Origin: Coprococcus_C hominis
GTDB lineage: Bacteria > Bacillota > Clostridia > Lachnospirales > Lachnospiraceae
DNA: 64,000 nucleotides
Direction: 5' to 3' (one strand)
Assembly: GCF_020687505.1 (NCBI RefSeq)
Contig: NZ_JAJEQT010000002.1
Below are positions 16,901 to 24,320 of the stretch, piece after piece. The notes beneath the pieces are model-generated. The model had not been told where the DNA came from and did no database searches. It saw only the letters and a program-made list of their open reading frames with translations. A program made the position numbers and the translations under genes. Each line of letters begins with the position of its first letter. The stretch's first letter is position 1.

Positions 16901-19587
16901 CGTCGGAGATGGCAACCACCGATGAGTATGCAGAGAAGCACAAATATCCCCACAGCCTGTTTGTAGCGGACTTCGCCGTAACGCATACGATAAGCTGGGA
17001 GAATCTGAATGCCGCAGGTCTGATTTTTGGAAAAAACTACACTGCCAACAGCGTGGAATATACGATGCGCGTGCCGTCAGCAGGACGTTCTTATAGAGGC
17101 TCTGGCGATTCTGTACGCGGCAACCCTCAAAGCAACGAATGGGACAAGATACTGGACAAATATGACGGATATATCAGAAACTGTAACGCGACAGATTCGT
17201 GGGGACAGGATGTTGCGCACAATTGGGCACAGGGCCGTGCAATGCGTGGGTACAGCTCGGTTCGCAATTGGAATTTCACCAATGCTTCGGACTCCGGATC
17301 GCACCTCGGTTTCCGCCCCATCCTTGAAGTTCTGAACCCTGATACACTGAAGCCTAATGGGCTGAAAGCCGTTGCCCTTGACCTTGGCGGCGGTAAATTG
17401 GGCGGCAACTCGGATAATATCCAGATCATTGTAAAAAACGGAAGCGAATTTACTGCGCCTGCATCCGATGGTCTGACCCGCCCCGACGGAGATACCGGCA
17501 GCTACTTTGTGTGGTTTGGCAGCGACGGAAACCTGTACGCGCCCGGTGAAAGCGTTTCGGCGGATGTAACCAAGCTGACGGCACAGTTTGAGCCCGGCGT
17601 CTATACCGTTACCATCACCACGGACACCCTGCCGGACGGCAAGGTGGGCGAGGCTTACAGCCAGACCCTGAGCGCCGACGGCACTACGCCTATCACATGG
17701 AGCGTTGAAAACGGCGACCGGCCTACCGGTCTGAGCCTGAACAAGGACACCGGCGAGATCAGCGGCACGCCTACCGCAGCGGGAACCTCCACCTTCACCG
17801 TCAAGGCTACCAACAGCGCGGGCAGCGATACGAAGGAGCTGTCTATTACGATAACCAAAGCCGCGCCTGCCGAGTATACCGTCAGATTCAATGCCAACGG
17901 TGGCGGCGGCACAATGGAAGATGTCACCGGCGTTTCCGGTAGCTACACCCTGCCCGCCTGCGGTTTTACTGAACCGGAAGGCAAGCAATTCAAGGGCTGG
18001 TCAACCAGCGCCGACGGTTCGGTTATTTCCAGCACGACCTATGAAGTAAGCTCGGATACTACCTTCTATGCAATCTGGGAGAGTAAAGAGTATTCCATCA
18101 TCGTAACGGACGGCAAAGCGACAATTGGTGCAGGAAGCGAAATCAGTAAAGCGGCGCAAGGCACAACCATTACTCTGACCGCAAATGCGGCTCCTGACGG
18201 TAAGGTGTTTGATAAGTGGGTAGTAGAAAGCGGCAACACTACTCTTGAAGATGCGAACAGTGAAACCACTACTTTCATAATGCCTGACAGTGAAGTCAGC
18301 GTGAAAGCGACCTACACAATTCCCCATACCCATACCTACGATCAGGAAATTCAGAAGCCGGAAACCCTCAAGTCGGCTGCCGACTGCACCAACGATGCAG
18401 TATATTTCAAGAGCTGCTCCTGCGGAGAGATCAGCACAACAGAAACCTTTACAGCGGCAGGTACACAGCTCGGGCACGCATGGGCAAGCGATTGGAGCAA
18501 GGACACAGACAATCATTGGAAAGAATGCTCTCGCTGCCACGAAAAGAAGGACGAGGCGGCTCACGATTATGGTAGCGATAACATCTGCGACACCTGCGGA
18601 TATGACAAGACCGTACCGCATACGCACAATCTGACCCTCGTTCCCGCAAAGGCTCCTACTTGCACGGAGAAAGGCAACACGGCATATTACACCTGCGACG
18701 GCTGTGACAAGTGGTTTGAGGATGCAACCGGTGCATCCGAAATTACCGACAAGACAAGCGTAATCCTTGCGGCAACAGGTCATAGCGCTTCCGACTGGAA
18801 GTCTGATAATACCGATCACTGGAAAGAGTGCACCGTTGTCGGCTGCGGCGTGATCATCGAGGGCAGCAAGGCGGCGCATACCGCCGGTGAATGGATTATC
18901 GACACTCCGGCAACAGCTACCACAAGCGGCTCAAAGCATAAGGAATGCACCGTCTGCGGTTATACGATGGCAACCGAAACCATCCCGGCAACCGGCGGCG
19001 GTGAGCATACTCACAGCTACGGCAGCGAGTGGAAGAACGATGCCGACAACCACTGGCATGAGTGCTCCTGCGGTGATAAGAAAGATACAGCAGCGCATAC
19101 CGCCGGCGAATGGATCATCGACACCCCGGCAACTGCTACAACCGACGGCTCAAAGCATAAGGAATGCACCGTCTGCGGTTATACGATGGCAACCGAAACT
19201 ATCTCGGCAACCGGCGGCGGTGAGCATACTCACAGCTACGGCAGCGAGTGGAAGAACGATGCTACGAACCACTGGCATGAGTGCTCTTGCGGAGATAAGG
19301 CCGATAAGGCGGCACACGACTTCAAGTGGGTTGTTGACAAGGAAGCGACCGCAACGCAAAAGGGCTCCAAGCATGAGGAGTGCAGGGTTTGCGGCTACAA
19401 GAAGGCGGCAGTTGAGATTCCGGCTACCGGAACACCGACTGAGCCGGGCAAGCCGACCGATTCGGATTCTCCGCAGACCGGTGACAACAGCAATATGATC
19501 CTCTGGATCGCACTGCTGTTTGTCAGCGGCGGCGTAGTGATCGGCATCATCGTTTACAGCAAAAAGAAGAAAGAAAACGCTGAATAA
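13912..19587 (+). CDS. Giant sortase-type surface protein with lectin-like repeats
   Basis: 1,891 residues. The long open frame extends upstream, but the true start is ATG 13912 after AGGAGGAGAAAAGCC, giving a signal peptide (ILSILLVCCMVLVLLPTTVFA). Order: an N-terminal DUF6273/C-type-lectin-like domain (about 30-245, with GGWWLRSP); three repeats of about 283 residues beginning near 379, 662 and 948, each with YYFDLS, LHYVPFTY and GFRPVLEV; a putative-Ig domain (about 1228-1320); an InlB-like repeat (FNANGGGG...FKGWS); a beta domain; several Cys-rich modules (KECTVCGYTM); then SPQTGD, a TM and a KKKK tail. The last three form a cell-wall sorting signal. Likely an adhesin or binding protein under control of the adjoining ECF/PrsW genes. 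Confidence 0.88.
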   Translation: MKKRILSILLVCCMVLVLLPTTVFANNDGAKAIQLGTSGISGYDSTNRSYDYIYFGTWNNSTVKWRVLDTKTNMPNAQEGDGFFLLSDALLGTGAFGGVEFDYTTPYTNDWKGSRGQDWCNGFYTRNLSTTEQKAVFATSKSDDLYIDGRFMGSENILNGDKVFFLSAEEAGKAAYGFIDDNARIANYGDSAGGWWLRSPHQDYNSAGVVNASGGVRAEWVNDTNAARPAFNLKPDSVLLVSAAVGGKGAADGIFKIPEYSGDEWKLTLLDDTRTFRVTETAAVGKPGGSVTLNFSGARTGQNEYISAIIKGESGATHYGRIMKPTAADTQLSFTLPYDLDSGNYKLYVFSEQCNGDYKTDYASRFQAVALTVEEAANEQFDLVPGGRYYFDLSAMGIPGTANGSLPDASLHYVPFTYTGIVDAYTLTSKMATTDAYAERYKYPHSLFVADFAVTHTVNWNALNDASLIFGKGYAAGGVEYTLRAPSVGSDVTAGSDDLECGTPQSNEWDRMLDKNNGYIKNWSGMSSWGQDTPRTEESGRAVRGYDLARGWHNRIAATSDSSVGFRPVLEVLNPDTLGSDGLKDVVLDLGGGKLGNRSENIQIIVKSGESFTAPGGDGLTRPDGNTGSYFMWLGSDGELYDPGDSVPAVVNKLTARFAPIEQFSLVPDGTYYFDLSGTGIRGTAHSRLPDKTLHYVPFTYAGTVDAYKLTSTMATTAAYAQQNKYAHSLFVADYAITHTVSWENLNSAGLIFGKGYTSGGVEYTLRAPSVGSSGVGSNYSQHGIPQSNEWDKMLDKDNGYIKNFRQIYSFGQDTTSSSESDRASRGYNAPRIWHRTVATRSNESLGFRPVLEVLNPDTLGSDGLKVVVLDLGGGTLGSGRLSVSSDIQIIVKNGESFTAPASNGLTRPDGNTGSYFMWRGSDGALYAPGDSVPANVNKLTAQFDSIEQFTLVPGGTYYFDLSGAGIPGTANGSLPDASLHYVPFTYAGTVDAYALTSEMATTDEYAEKHKYPHSLFVADFAVTHTISWENLNAAGLIFGKNYTANSVEYTMRVPSAGRSYRGSGDSVRGNPQSNEWDKILDKYDGYIRNCNATDSWGQDVAHNWAQGRAMRGYSSVRNWNFTNASDSGSHLGFRPILEVLNPDTLKPNGLKAVALDLGGGKLGGNSDNIQIIVKNGSEFTAPASDGLTRPDGDTGSYFVWFGSDGNLYAPGESVSADVTKLTAQFEPGVYTVTITTDTLPDGKVGEAYSQTLSADGTTPITWSVENGDRPTGLSLNKDTGEISGTPTAAGTSTFTVKATNSAGSDTKELSITITKAAPAEYTVRFNANGGGGTMEDVTGVSGSYTLPACGFTEPEGKQFKGWSTSADGSVISSTTYEVSSDTTFYAIWESKEYSIIVTDGKATIGAGSEISKAAQGTTITLTANAAPDGKVFDKWVVESGNTTLEDANSETTTFIMPDSEVSVKATYTIPHTHTYDQEIQKPETLKSAADCTNDAVYFKSCSCGEISTTETFTAAGTQLGHAWASDWSKDTDNHWKECSRCHEKKDEAAHDYGSDNICDTCGYDKTVPHTHNLTLVPAKAPTCTEKGNTAYYTCDGCDKWFEDATGASEITDKTSVILAATGHSASDWKSDNTDHWKECTVVGCGVIIEGSKAAHTAGEWIIDTPATATTSGSKHKECTVCGYTMATETIPATGGGEHTHSYGSEWKNDADNHWHECSCGDKKDTAAHTAGEWIIDTPATATTDGSKHKECTVCGYTMATETISATGGGEHTHSYGSEWKNDATNHWHECSCGDKADKAAHDFKWVVDKEATATQKGSKHEECRVCGYKKAAVEIPATGTPTEPGKPTDSDSPQTGDNSNMILWIALLFVSGGVVIGIIVYSKKKKENAE
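15046..17592 (+). repeat. Three tandem ~850-bp repeats inside the surface protein gene
   Basis: Units begin at 15046, 15895 and 16753 (spacing 849 and 858 bp). They are nearly alike in the framework but differ sharply in two patches each: 15379-15422/15478-15600, 16228-16265/16321-16450 and 17083-17120/17180-17310. Confidence 0.85.
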
Positions 19588-19606
19588 ATCAGCTGCGAAC
19601 CTTTGA

Positions 19607-19648
19607 GCGAAAGGGCGGTGACGGACATTGCCGTCATCGCCCTTTCGC
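19607..19648 (+). terminator. Long stem-loop after the surface protein gene
   Basis: An 18-bp stem (GCGAAAGGGCGGTGACGG with CCGTCATCGCCCTTTCGC, one wobble) around ACATTG. No T run follows, so it may act as an mRNA 3' stabiliser or bidirectional stop. Confidence 0.7.
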
Positions 19649-19663
19649 TTGGACTGGAGAAGA

Positions 19664-19796
19664 AATCTTCCATTGATTTATAGCCTGTCCACTTCATAAA
19701 GTGACGTATGTTGTTGATATAGGTATCTGCAGTTCGGGAGGACCTGTTACGAATCAGGCATTCCTCTCTGAGCTTGTTAAAATATTTTTCGTACAT
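19664..19796 (-). pseudogene. N-terminal fragment of a tyrosine recombinase
   Basis: The minus-strand start at 19796 follows GGAGGTT and encodes MYEKYFNKLREECL followed by RTADTYINNIRHFMKWTGYK, the N-terminal SAM-like core-binding domain of XerC/D-type integrases associated with small transposable units. The similarity stops after about 45 residues, where GC-rich island sequence takes over; the catalytic domain is gone. It marks the right-hand breakpoint of the island. Confidence 0.65.
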
Positions 19797-19800
19797 AATA

Positions 19801-19850
19801 AACCTCCATGATACTAGTAACGTTAATGAGTCACTGCCATCATGGAGGTT
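19801..19850. repeat. 12-bp perfect inverted repeat
   Basis: AACCTCCATGAT (19801-19812) and ATCATGGAGGTT (19839-19850) flank 26 bp. It sits right at the ribosome site of the truncated recombinase, so it could hide that site in a hairpin or be a recombination end. Confidence 0.6.
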
Positions 19851-19859
19851 CACGTATTA

Positions 19860-20106
19860 AAGATACCCTCTTGAGAAAAAGAGATTCTGGTGTTATTCTA
19901 TTCATGGCAGTGTTAATGATGAAACTGTTCGATTGTTATTTTGTGGTGATTTAACAATACTACTTTTAGGGCTCATTATCTACTGCCTTTTTAAGTTAAA
20001 GAGAAAACTGTGCCACAGCCTTCGCAGGCCATCGCACAGCGATTTAGTTCAATTCAAGTTTGTCGAACTGACAAACCATAACAATTTAATATAAACAACA
20101 GCGTTA
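19860..20106 (+). other. AT-rich stretch without a complete gene
   Basis: One frame is open from about 19870 to 20094 without a start codon and includes a hydrophobic segment followed by Lys/Arg (TILLLGLIIYCLFKLKRK), like the C-terminus of a membrane-anchored protein. Probably the remains of a gene broken when the island arrived. Nothing else is supported here. Confidence 0.3.
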
Positions 20107-20144
20107 GAGCATTTATGTGATTGAAACATAGATGCTCTTTTTTT
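20107..20144 (+). terminator. Strong intrinsic terminator
   Basis: GAGCATTTATGT and ACATAGATGCTC form a 12-bp stem around GATTGAA, followed by seven T. Confidence 0.88.
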
Positions 20145-20312
20145 GTGCCCTTTGGGCAATGTATATGAATGTAACTTTAGGACATTTTGTCCAGAAGTTC
20201 AGATAAAGGAAATTAAGGAGGAACAAGAGATATGCATTAAAATGTGTATCCTATGGGTGAGAGCACCCACAGACAGAAGCCATAGGAAAATATATAACAG
20301 GAGGACAGAACA

Positions 20313-20804
20313 ATGGTCGATGAGTTGACGCAGGAGTCATTCCAAACGGGAAAGGCGATTGTGACTTTCAGCGTGGATCTGATAACAGCCATTGCGGAAG
20401 CCTGTAAACGTTCAGAAGAGAAAAATCCCGGTATGAGTGCGGAGCAGAAGGAAACTCTGCTCGGCAAGGTAGTCGATAAGGTGGTTTCCAACTATAAGGA
20501 GACACATGGCTCGTTAAAGGATTTTAACCAAGAGGGTAAAGATGTTACTTCCATAGATGTGAATGATGAGAGAACCGCAGAGATATTAAAGAAAGCGTGT
20601 AAAAAAAGTCATATTCCGGTGGATATGAGAGAAGTCACACGGGCAGATGGTTCGGTAACACATACAGCATGTGAACCTTATTTTATGACGATGCTATTTG
20701 TAGTATTCATGGCAAGAAGCAGAAAAGCGGAGTTTCAGATACCATTTGAACGACCAAAGATGAAAATGCTCCTGCAGAGTATCGGTATCTCAGTATGCTT
20801 CTGA
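20313..20804 (+). CDS. PcfB/DUF3801-like conjugation protein, altered end
   Basis: 163 residues. The first ~115 (MVDELTQESFQTGKAIVTFS, then a helix-rich region and VDMREVTRADGSVTHT) resemble DUF3801/PcfB proteins encoded in ICE transfer operons of Firmicutes, which associate with the relaxosome and coupling protein. The C-terminal part (MTMLFVVFMARSRKAEF onward) does not fit the family and probably results from a frameshift or deletion. The start follows AACAGGAGGACAGAACA. Without relaxase or coupling protein nearby, it is a relic of a conjugative element. Confidence 0.6.
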   Translation: MVDELTQESFQTGKAIVTFSVDLITAIAEACKRSEEKNPGMSAEQKETLLGKVVDKVVSNYKETHGSLKDFNQEGKDVTSIDVNDERTAEILKKACKKSHIPVDMREVTRADGSVTHTACEPYFMTMLFVVFMARSRKAEFQIPFERPKMKMLLQSIGISVCF

Positions 20805-20960
20805 TGATGTAGCTGACCGGATAGGATTGATAGAATGATTTGCATGATGTTGTGGTATTAATTGCGGGTATGAGTGAAAAATGGTATAATCAATGTGCAT
20901 TTTTCGATTATAAGTGGTTAGGATTATATAGTATATGACACAAAAGAGGGGAAACAAGGG

Positions 20961-21719
20961 ATGGCTTTTGAAGAAGAACTTAAAACACTAATAGAAAGAA
21001 CAAAAAAGAATGGCACAGATACATCTTATAAAGAATCGTATGAAGCAATAAATAGTAATTTTTATGATGTAAAAAAGCAACACGAAATATGGATGAATGA
21101 TGTTGAAATATTTTTCAATAAATATTTAAAGGAGCATGTGTTAGCTCCGAAAATAGAGTCATGGCTATTTCATAGGAAATATAATCAATTAGTTGCGGCG
21201 TTAGAAAGTATATGTAATGACAAGAACTATATAGATAAAATGAATGGCATATCAACAGTGGAAGTGCCAAAGTATCAAGCAAATTCGTTGCCAGAATATG
21301 ATGTTTTTATATCTCATGCGAATAAGGATAAAGAGAATCTAATAGAGGAACTATATAAGTCTCTAAAAAAGTTGGGTGTTAAAATATTTTATGATAAAGA
21401 AGAACTTGAATGGGGAGATAATTGGAAGGACAGAATCCTTAATGGGACTAAGAAAGCTGAATTTGCAATTATTGTGATTTCAGAGAATTTCTTTGATAGA
21501 GAATGGACCGAGAGAGAACTTGGCGAGTTCTTGAATCGTCAAAATAGAAATGGACAGAAATTAATTTTGCCTATTTTACATAATATTTCTGTAGAGCAAT
21601 TAAAGGAGAAATATCCGACAGTTGCAGATATCCAGGCAATAGATTCGTCTAAATATAGTTGTGATGAGATAGCGCTTTCGTTTGCCAGGCAGTTAATCAA
21701 ACGTTTGAAAAACATTTAG
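20961..21719 (+). CDS. TIR-domain protein
   Basis: 252 residues. The N-terminal ~110 are helical and unrecognised. The C-terminal ~145 form a bacterial TIR domain: YDVFISHANKDKE (box 1), VKIFYDKEELEWGDNW (BB-loop region) and VISENFFDREWTERELGEFL, where the Glu of the REL-type motif aligns with the catalytic Glu of NAD-hydrolysing TIRs. It may degrade or convert NAD in anti-phage defence, though no Thoeris, CBASS or STING partner is visible. The neighbour is an AlbA/Schlafen-type protein about 100 bp downstream on the same strand. The start follows GAGGGGAAACAAGGG. Confidence 0.85.
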   Translation: MAFEEELKTLIERTKKNGTDTSYKESYEAINSNFYDVKKQHEIWMNDVEIFFNKYLKEHVLAPKIESWLFHRKYNQLVAALESICNDKNYIDKMNGISTVEVPKYQANSLPEYDVFISHANKDKENLIEELYKSLKKLGVKIFYDKEELEWGDNWKDRILNGTKKAEFAIIVISENFFDREWTERELGEFLNRQNRNGQKLILPILHNISVEQLKEKYPTVADIQAIDSSKYSCDEIALSFARQLIKRLKNI

Positions 21720-21817
21720 AGTGGGGAAAAATGAGATAGAACAAGAACAGGACTAGAATTAGACTGACAAAGAATAAATGTAGAAGGAATATTGTTTTAG
21801 ATATTGGAGGTAGTAAT

Positions 21818-23281
21818 ATGGCAGAAGAGACACTGTTTTCCGGCGAATCAAAAAATATTGAATATAAGGTTGCAGTACCGGATAAAAGCGAAAAATATAT
21901 GAAAACTGTTGTAGCTTTTGCCAATGGTAGGGGAGGAAAAATTGTTTTCGGAATAGAGGACAAGACCTTAGAAGTTGTGGGAATGGATGAAGATAGTATC
22001 TATAAGACAATGGATGCCATTACCAATGCTATTTCAGATTCTTGCGAACCTGCAATCAGACCGGATGTGGCGATGCAGACGATTAAGGATAAGACAGTGA
22101 TTGTGGTAGAGATATTCCCAGGGGCAGAGCGTCCATACTATATAAAATCACAAGGTGTGTTTGATGGTACTTATGTGCGTGTTGCAGGTACGACTAGGCA
22201 TGTCGAGGATTATATGTTAAGAGAGTTGATGCTGGAAGGTAAGAATCGTTATTTTGACAGTGAAATATGTCAGAATATGGATATATCAGATAGTGAGATT
22301 GAGGAGCTCTGCAAGAGCTTGAAGGAGACTGCCATACGAAATACATGGCAGGATAGTGAAAAAGTGAAGATTAAGGATGTCACCAGAAATATACTGATTT
22401 CATGGGGCGTTCTGAAGGAGGAAGGCGGAAAGGTATATCCGACCAATGCATATGCACTTTTGACCGGACGGATGGTAGGGCAGCCGGTTATTCAGTGCGG
22501 CGTGTTCAAGGGAACCAATCGGGCACATTTTGTTGATCGGAGAGAGTTTGAGGGTTCTATTCAGGAACAAATGGATGCTGCATACCAGTATGTTCTTGAA
22601 AAAATTAACATGGGAATGACAATAAAGGGAATGTACAGACAAGATGTATATGAACTTCCTACAGATAGCATAAGAGAGTTGATTGCAAACGCAGTGGCTC
22701 ATCGTAGTTATCTTGAGCCGGGAAATATACAAGTGGCATTGTATGATGACAGACTAGAGATTACTTCGCCGGGTATGCTACTGAATAATGTTACGATCGA
22801 AAAAATGATAGAAGGTTACTCAAGACCGAGAAATCCCGCAATCGCAAGAGCTTTTGCGTACATGAAAATTATTGAAAAATGGGGAACTGGAATACCGAGG
22901 TTATTTGCAGCCTGTGAGGAATATGGATTACCGAAGCCGGAGTTGATTGATTTTGATGGCGATTTCAGAGTAAATATGTATCGAAAAAGGGATGCTAATA
23001 CAGAAACTAACACAGAAACTAACATAGAAACTAACACAGAAACTAACATAGAAACTAACACAGAAACTAACATAGAAACTAACACAGAAACTAACACAGA
23101 AAATGTAGGGAGAATAATTAGGCTCATGGGTGAACAGCCTTCCATTACAGTAAAGATGATTGCACAGCAGCTTGGGCTTTCTGTTGGAGGAGTTCGTTAT
23201 CATATCAATAAATTAAAGAAAGATGGTGTTGTGGAGCATATCGGTTCTTCTAAGAAAGGTACATGGGTAATCCATGATTAA
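21818..23281 (+). CDS. AlbA_2/Schlafen-domain regulator with C-terminal HTH
   Basis: 487 residues. The N-terminal Schlafen AlbA_2 domain (about 1-130) begins FSGESKNIEYKVAVPDKSEK and contains VVAFANGRGGKIVFGIED. Next is the ATP-binding-like region of the family (IRELIANAVAHRSYLEPGNIQVALYDDRLEITSPG), a Thr/Asn/Glu repeat linker (about 394-429) and a C-terminal winged helix (VKMIAQQLGLSVGGVRYHIN). These proteins are annotated as DNA-binding regulators; some occur in defence islands. It is complete, with a good ribosome site (TTGGAGGTAGTAAT). A link with the TIR gene is inferred from adjacency only. Confidence 0.85.
   Translation: MAEETLFSGESKNIEYKVAVPDKSEKYMKTVVAFANGRGGKIVFGIEDKTLEVVGMDEDSIYKTMDAITNAISDSCEPAIRPDVAMQTIKDKTVIVVEIFPGAERPYYIKSQGVFDGTYVRVAGTTRHVEDYMLRELMLEGKNRYFDSEICQNMDISDSEIEELCKSLKETAIRNTWQDSEKVKIKDVTRNILISWGVLKEEGGKVYPTNAYALLTGRMVGQPVIQCGVFKGTNRAHFVDRREFEGSIQEQMDAAYQYVLEKINMGMTIKGMYRQDVYELPTDSIRELIANAVAHRSYLEPGNIQVALYDDRLEITSPGMLLNNVTIEKMIEGYSRPRNPAIARAFAYMKIIEKWGTGIPRLFAACEEYGLPKPELIDFDGDFRVNMYRKRDANTETNTETNIETNTETNIETNTETNIETNTETNTENVGRIIRLMGEQPSITVKMIAQQLGLSVGGVRYHINKLKKDGVVEHIGSSKKGTWVIHD
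22997..23104 (+). repeat. 12-bp coding microsatellite, nine units
   Basis: Nine units of AAYACAGAAACT-type sequence encode alternating NTET and NIET in the linker of the AlbA_2 protein. The unit is a multiple of three, so slippage changes linker length without breaking the frame. Confidence 0.9.
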
Positions 23282-23407
23282 AATTGTTGTATTGCGAGTG
23301 GAATAGTATACTAAAAGCAAAAGGTGAACAATTAAAGCGATTATGCCGATATACAATGTGAGTCAGTAAATGGATTTACAATATAATGTGCACAAGGAGG
23401 TTACATT

Positions 23408-24100
23408 ATGTCAAAAATTACAGATTATGCTTTTTTGTTTCAAAATTCATCCGGAAAGTCGGCATTTAATCCAATAGGGAGTTTCCAATTATCCCAGCTC
23501 AATAGCAGTGCAGTACAATCACAGTTAAAAGCAGCAGGGATTAACACAAACAGCAAACAATATAAAACCGTTATAAGTAAAATGATGCAAAATGCAAACG
23601 GAATGATGTATACCAATCCGGCAGCCATAAAGAATTTGATGAAGAACTATGACAAAGATGGGGACTATATTTCTCCGGCAACTGGTCTTGCCGGTATGGA
23701 CGCAACGGATATTCCTATTTCGCAGAGACACGTGATTATTGATATTCCTGAAAAAAACAGACAGGAAATGTTTGATAATGCAAAACGGGAGTTCCTTGAA
23801 GAAAATGGAATTGCAAACGGAGATACTACAAAACGTTCAGATGTGTTTTACCATTATCAAAAGTCTGCAAAGAAGCGGGACAGATTAAAGGGGACGTGGA
23901 CTTTAGAACAATATGAACGACAGTATAATCAAGCTTTTTATGATGCGGCAAAGGCTGCCGATCCAACATGGAAACCTGGAAAAGCGATAAAAGCAGGTGC
24001 GTTGGATGGGATTACAAGAGAGCAAATTGATAAATCATTGACTGTAACGATGGGACAATATGGAGAAATATTCAAGAGAGGTTTTGATCTGAAATTATAA
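23408..24100 (+). CDS. Hypothetical Lachnospiraceae protein (DUF3879-like)
   Basis: 230 residues starting MSKITDYAFLFQNSSGKS. The sequence NPIGSFQLSQLNSSAVQSQL, KNLMKNYDKDGDYISPATGL (an EF-hand-like Asp-rich loop) and DAAKAADPTWKPGKAIKAGAL recalls DUF3879, a family of unknown function in Lachnospiraceae. No signal peptide or membrane segment. The start follows CAAGGAGGTTACATT, with a TATAAT-like element about 30 bp upstream. Function unknown; family name from memory. Confidence 0.7.
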   Translation: MSKITDYAFLFQNSSGKSAFNPIGSFQLSQLNSSAVQSQLKAAGINTNSKQYKTVISKMMQNANGMMYTNPAAIKNLMKNYDKDGDYISPATGLAGMDATDIPISQRHVIIDIPEKNRQEMFDNAKREFLEENGIANGDTTKRSDVFYHYQKSAKKRDRLKGTWTLEQYERQYNQAFYDAAKAADPTWKPGKAIKAGALDGITREQIDKSLTVTMGQYGEIFKRGFDLKL

Positions 24101-24123
24101 TGATCTGAATATATTAGTAGACA

Positions 24124-24153
24124 GAACGGCATTTTGTGTAACAAATGCCGTTC
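24124..24153 (+). terminator. Hairpin after the DUF3879-like gene
   Basis: GAACGGCATTT and AAATGCCGTTC form a perfect 11-bp stem around TGTGTAAC; the T tract is delayed (CCTTTTCT). Confidence 0.7.
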
Positions 24154-24191
24154 GGATGCCTTTTCTATAACTTTACTGCAAAGCATGAGGA

Positions 24192-24302
24192 TTAAATATC
24201 TTCATGCTTTTTCCCTAGATAGGTGTCAATTTCCTTCTGGTGGCGCTGCAGCTCCTTTAGATCACGCTCGTTTTGTTGCTGCTGCTCCTCAAGGTTATAC
24301 AT
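24192..24302 (-). pseudogene. Charged coiled-coil tail fragment
   Basis: From ATG at 24302 the minus strand encodes 36 residues (MYNLEEQQQQNERDLKEL then RHQKEIDTYLGKK), a highly charged helical tail. No ribosome site precedes it, and its 5' region would overlap the LexA-like gene, so it is probably the last part of a lost gene rather than an active one. Confidence 0.3.
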
Positions 24303-24320
24303 GAGAAAGAGTTTAGGGTA

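Noticed and set aside
15379..17310. Active diversity-generating retroelement
   Set aside because: No reverse transcriptase or template repeat in the window, and differences between repeats include changes not explained by adenine mutagenesis. Only the variable-loop observation is kept.
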